A DNA stretch of 64,000 bases. It comes from Sporosarcina sp. ACRSM. GTDB taxonomy: Bacteria; Bacillota; Bacilli; Bacillales_A; Planococcaceae. The stretch covers positions 124,001 through 188,000 of the forward strand of contig NZ_JAKRNU010000007.1 of the NCBI RefSeq assembly GCF_022346545.1, read 5' to 3'. The notes under the pieces were generated by a model. The model made no database searches and had not been told where the DNA came from. It saw only the letters and a program-made list of their open reading frames with translations. Position numbers and translations under genes: made by a program. Of this stretch, positions 60,738-64,000 are shown piece after piece (position 1 is the first letter of the stretch; each line of letters opens with the position of its first letter).

Positions 60738-62681
60738 TTACGGGAACGGATGCGGATATGGATTGAGCTGTTCAAGTGTTAGCGATTGTTCCTTATATCC
60801 GAGCTCCATTGGCACCCGGAGCACTCTCTCAAGCCCTGTTATTCGGGTAAGATGTTGACCGAATGTCATCGATAGCATCCCCGGAATCAGGACTTTAACG
60901 CAAAACAGTCCATTTTGTTTAATTTCCGGTGTCGTTTGGTCCACCACGATTACATCAAGGTTCAATCCCCTAAACGCCTGGAGAATATCCCTTAGATCAT
61001 CCGTGAGGTCTGCATGCACTGCCTCCCATTTGAATTCCTCGTCAAACGTTCGCAATGGGCGATTGTCATCCAACAAAAACTGTAGGCGTTCTTCCGCTTC
61101 CGGCAACCCATACAACATCCCATGATCATCCATCTTCCGTACCAAGGAAGAGTCTTTGAACATTCTGACATACTCCTCCCGGTTTGCTTCAAAATTCTCG
61201 TCAAGTATGAGCATCATGCCAGCCAACTCTTGAATCGAGCTTTTCGCCGCTTGTATTGGATCCAGATGAGCGCCGGCCGCACTGATGATATTTAACCCCT
61301 TTTTTTTCCTGTTTTTCGCCAGTACTAACACACTTGGAATTCCATTCTCCATCGTCGAGTTATAAAAATGGAGATCATAACCACCAACCGCCCGCACACG
61401 GTCAATCATCAACTTTAATTCTTGATCGTTCGTAGAATCAGGGTCAAGACGTGGGAGTGCCAGCTCTGCGTACCAAGTCATTAGAAACGAATCGCGCTCT
61501 ACAACTTCCATAATCCCGTAGAAAATGGCCTCCTCTAAACTACCGCCTAACGCACATCCATTGGACGTTTCATAGACAAATCCGTCTCCGCAGCCCAAGC
61601 TGTAATAAGCAAGCAACTCTGGAATCAGGATCGGACGCTCTTTCAAAAACGAATAACCCCAAACCCAATCGATCGGGCGATCAGGATGGAACGGTTTGAA
61701 CGGAAAATTAGGCAGCGCATACTGTTCCTTTGAATGCACACCTACCTCGAGCGGATGAAGCGCTCGGTTTTCCAGATTGCGGTAGCTGTCATGAACTACT
61801 GTTCGTTTTCCACTTGGAGAAAGACCACAGTACCGCTCTAACCCCTCCAAAATAGCCGTACACTCACTAACCTTGTATGAATGAGTCCGGCCTGCCACCC
61901 CCTCGTCTCCCGTAAACATCGGCAGATTAACACTTACATCGGCAAATGGTAGAGTAAGGTCATACATTTTACCATTTACTAAACCAGTCCGCTCATCTAA
62001 ATAATCCCTGCTTAGCATACTTTGCAGTTCATCCATGGAACGACAGCGGTAACTGTCAGGACTGATCTTCGGACTAGATTGCAGTGTAATTCGGGCCGCG
62101 TCTGGTGAATCATCGGGTAATCGATTACAGATCGGACACAGCGGGTCAGGAAGAACCGAATGCCATGAATTCTTTAGCGATTTCAGATTGATCAAACATA
62201 AACGACCTTCAGAATGAGCCTGATCTCCATCTAGTATGTTCTGTACCTCCGACTCGAGAAGGTGCGCCATTTGCAAGAGTCCCGTACGCGATGCCCAAGC
62301 ATCACGCGGAATTCCCCCGTGAGCCTCAAGCCTCTGTTCCAACTCCCACATCTCTCTACGGTCTCGTCCGGCTATGAGACGTCGTTTGTCTGCACACTGG
62401 GAGCAACCTGGTATCTCAGGACGTACTAGCGGCCCAATCACGCCTTCTCCATAGGAAACAAAGCCTCGCAGCCAAGGTACGCCGGTTGGCCGTAATACCT
62501 CTTCCGCCTTTTTATGAATGGATGGATTCAAGGTATCGTGCAATACCAGCACCAGATCAGTCGTTTCTGGTACGCCCGCCTTGAAATCGAGGCGGCGTAT
62601 GACTTCGTATGGAGTGGATAGATCCCCGCACACACGGTCAGCCAAAAATCCTTCTCCAACAACCATCACGACGGCACTCAC
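60738..62681 (-). CDS. Fused E1-like leader-binding/YcaO cyclodehydratase
   Basis: 647 residues. N-terminal 200 residues form an E1-like partner domain with two zinc pairs, CSQC (93-96) and CPIC (182-185), next to GVIGPLVRPEIPG. The rest is a YcaO domain with its ATP-site residues in EVVERDSFLMTW (about 400) and SSIQELAG (about 490), ending in the proline-rich PYPHPFP tail required by azoline-forming YcaOs. It converts Cys/Ser/Thr of a precursor peptide to azolines using ATP. Its start overlaps the upstream gene by 4 nt. Confidence 0.92.
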   Translation of the reverse strand: MSAVVMVVGEGFLADRVCGDLSTPYEVIRRLDFKAGVPETTDLVLVLHDTLNPSIHKKAEEVLRPTGVPWLRGFVSYGEGVIGPLVRPEIPGCSQCADKRRLIAGRDRREMWELEQRLEAHGGIPRDAWASRTGLLQMAHLLESEVQNILDGDQAHSEGRLCLINLKSLKNSWHSVLPDPLCPICNRLPDDSPDAARITLQSSPKISPDSYRCRSMDELQSMLSRDYLDERTGLVNGKMYDLTLPFADVSVNLPMFTGDEGVAGRTHSYKVSECTAILEGLERYCGLSPSGKRTVVHDSYRNLENRALHPLEVGVHSKEQYALPNFPFKPFHPDRPIDWVWGYSFLKERPILIPELLAYYSLGCGDGFVYETSNGCALGGSLEEAIFYGIMEVVERDSFLMTWYAELALPRLDPDSTNDQELKLMIDRVRAVGGYDLHFYNSTMENGIPSVLVLAKNRKKKGLNIISAAGAHLDPIQAAKSSIQELAGMMLILDENFEANREEYVRMFKDSSLVRKMDDHGMLYGLPEAEERLQFLLDDNRPLRTFDEEFKWEAVHADLTDDLRDILQAFRGLNLDVIVVDQTTPEIKQNGLFCVKVLIPGMLSMTFGQHLTRITGLERVLRVPMELGYKEQSLTLEQLNPYPHPFP

Positions 62682-64000
62682 TGGAATCCTCCCTTCTCTC
62701 GTAACAATACGCCAAACACCCCTGCGAGCCCCTCTTTCAAAAATGGTTCAAATGCTAGATCAACTACGTATAGCCGTTTGTGATTTCGTTCTAAGGTTTG
62801 TTTAGCAGCATGCAAAATCTCGGACTGTTTCTTCTCATCACAAGTGGGGATAACAAGGCTGAGTGGACCCTTTTCTTCCAGTAGTACGGACGAAACTTCC
62901 TGCGCTTGCACTGGGTGGGAAGCCGAAAGCGCCTGTTGTAACGCTTTTCGCAATGCCAATGTCATCGTCAAATCTACAGCACTATACCAGCCGTCACTCG
63001 TTCCGACCCAGATGACAGGGAAACCATTCACTTCCTCTCCTAAACCGATTGTCGGTGAGCCATGCATCGTGGTCAGTGCCTCCAAATAAAACCGGCAGCG
63101 TTCATCTTCTATTGTATCCACTTGCAACGGAGCAACATGATTTTTTTCATTGATCAGCCGCTTGCTTAACTCTTTATCCAAATACCTTTGCAATCCCCGG
63201 CAAATACCTTCCGCAACCGTTTCCCCCGCTCCAACTCCGATGAATTCCTTTATTTCTATCGCATTCTCCCCTTTTTCCTGGTCGAAAGGTAGGGTTGCAG
63301 CGAGGAGTTCAACCGCTTGTGACACATACGATTCTATCCCAGCCAGTCCTGCTTCTCTCCTTGCTTCCTCATGCGTTAGACCCGTACAAACAATGTCTGG
63401 TAAAAGCTCAGCAGGTCCCTTCGACAATATATCAACTGCCTGAACGCGGCACTGAGCTAAAGGTAGCTGTTTTAGATCTCCTTCCTCCCAAATATAAAAA
63501 ACCCCTGATACTTCCGATGTCAACTGACTGAAGTAAAGTAACAATCTATTCGTTTCATCTTTGCTTACGCTTCGTTCAAGACGCACATCCAAATCTGTTA
63601 CCCATTCGCTAGACACGTGTCCATCCACCAACGGATGAGGCAAAAACGAATGCCAGTTTCCTTCCAATGTGTCTAGATCAAGTAGATAGAATAGGTTCCT
63701 CTGTTCAGATTCGGTCACTCCTGTAATTTCTTTAAACAATTCAAATGTGATGACATTGGCTAACATTGCCCCTGCTGTGGCAGAGAAAGCGGTGAACTGC
63801 TGCTCTTTGGAAAGTGCGGCTCGATGCGTGCGCCTCCACGCAGACTCCCAACAACTCTTAGAGTCTGGATGCACTAGTGGACCCGCAAAGCCCACCTGCT
63901 GTTGGCATATAGCAGGGAGAAACACCTTCTTCTCTTCCCTGCAAACCTGATGAAGAACTCGGAGCTCCTCTATATCGCCCTCCTGAGACACATACAAAAT
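62678..64000 (-). CDS. Thiazole-containing bacteriocin maturation protein (partial)
   Basis: The frame is open to the window edge (at least 440 residues; related proteins are about 640). It contains GFAGPLVHPDSKSCW, similar to the E1-like GPLVRPEIPGC of the next protein but without its CxxC, and a C-terminal segment IGVGAGETVAEGICRGLQRYL that resembles a degenerate YcaO fold. This matches, by recall, the putative thiazole-containing bacteriocin maturation proteins found next to SagB/YcaO genes of Bacillus heterocycloanthracin clusters. The true start lies beyond 64000. Confidence 0.8.
   Translation of the reverse strand: MLYVSQEGDIEELRVLHQVCREEKKVFLPAICQQQVGFAGPLVHPDSKSCWESAWRRTHRAALSKEQQFTAFSATAGAMLANVITFELFKEITGVTESEQRNLFYLLDLDTLEGNWHSFLPHPLVDGHVSSEWVTDLDVRLERSVSKDETNRLLLYFSQLTSEVSGVFYIWEEGDLKQLPLAQCRVQAVDILSKGPAELLPDIVCTGLTHEEARREAGLAGIESYVSQAVELLAATLPFDQEKGENAIEIKEFIGVGAGETVAEGICRGLQRYLDKELSKRLINEKNHVAPLQVDTIEDERCRFYLEALTTMHGSPTIGLGEEVNGFPVIWVGTSDGWYSAVDLTMTLALRKALQQALSASHPVQAQEVSSVLLEEKGPLSLVIPTCDEKKQSEILHAAKQTLERNHKRLYVVDLAFEPFLKEGLAGVFGVLLREKGGFQ

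Noticed and set aside
1..64000. CRISPR array, tRNA or rRNA genes, prophage
   Set aside because: No regularly spaced direct repeats, cloverleaf-like or rRNA-like sequence, or phage structural gene sets were recognised anywhere in the window.

Overview
The window looks like chromosomal DNA from a low-GC, spore-forming member of the Bacillales, probably a Planococcaceae/Bacillaceae organism of Sporosarcina or Lysinibacillus type. The reasons are the AT-rich intergenic DNA, strong GGAGG-type ribosome sites, Spo0M, FbpB, YkvA and YtrA-like families, Bacillus-type Zur and Fur boxes, a yybP-ykoY riboswitch and a Bacillaceae-type intergenic repeat. The genus is an inference. I recognised no rRNA, tRNA, CRISPR or prophage module.

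Layout. 1-8 kb: a GntR/ABC (Ytr-like) operon, a broken Rpn nuclease gene, a YfcC carrier, a four-gene cluster of unknown function with a lipoprotein, and an orphan Ser/Thr kinase. 7.3-8.8 kb: an fbpB-like/spo0M-like/ykvA/Arg-Ser-rich cluster lying behind a yybP-ykoY (manganese) riboswitch. 9-10.5 kb: padR-chrA. 10.6-19 kb: an amino-acid utilisation region (DAACS symporter, aminotransferase-RidA pair, LysR, class V PLP enzyme, aspartate dehydrogenase, NhaC antiporter) with a 46-bp element repeated at two promoters. 19.3-20.4 kb: a DMT exporter with a leader peptide and competing hairpins. 20.5-26.6 kb: a sigma-54 activator followed by palindromic enhancer sites, a clear -24/-12 promoter and an MFS/asparaginase/tartrate-dehydrogenase operon. 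26.7-28.7 kb: an Old Yellow Enzyme divergent from a LysR regulator. 29-35 kb: a metal and metalloid island (arsRBC, YdhK, a Cys-rich copper protein, a DUF1259 protein, Zur-boxed ZinT).

35-37 kb holds an IS200/IS605-type element with canonical TnpB, then a holin-like type I toxin with a probable antisense RNA. 37-49 kb is ordinary accessory content: small membrane proteins, DMT permeases, a possible EVE-HNH modification-dependent nuclease, a WYL regulator, a HAD nucleotidase and an ACR3-like carrier. 49.4-49.8 kb is a repeat-rich non-coding block. 51-52.5 kb is a Zur-controlled zinc-starvation pair (zagA/yciC-type GTPase and a zinc-ligand-poor L33). 53.8-54 kb encodes a candidate Fur-controlled small RNA. 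55.5-57.6 kb is a second TnpB element whose nuclease lacks the zinc finger. 59-64 kb is a thiazole/oxazole-modified peptide (TOMM) gene set on the minus strand (SagB-type dehydrogenase, fused E1-like/YcaO cyclodehydratase, thiazole-bacteriocin maturation protein cut by the window edge) with no precursor peptide gene found in the window.

Metal control is the recurring theme: one manganese riboswitch, two Zur boxes, one Fur box, an arsenic operator, and an FbpB-like protein that could partner the Fur-controlled RNA.
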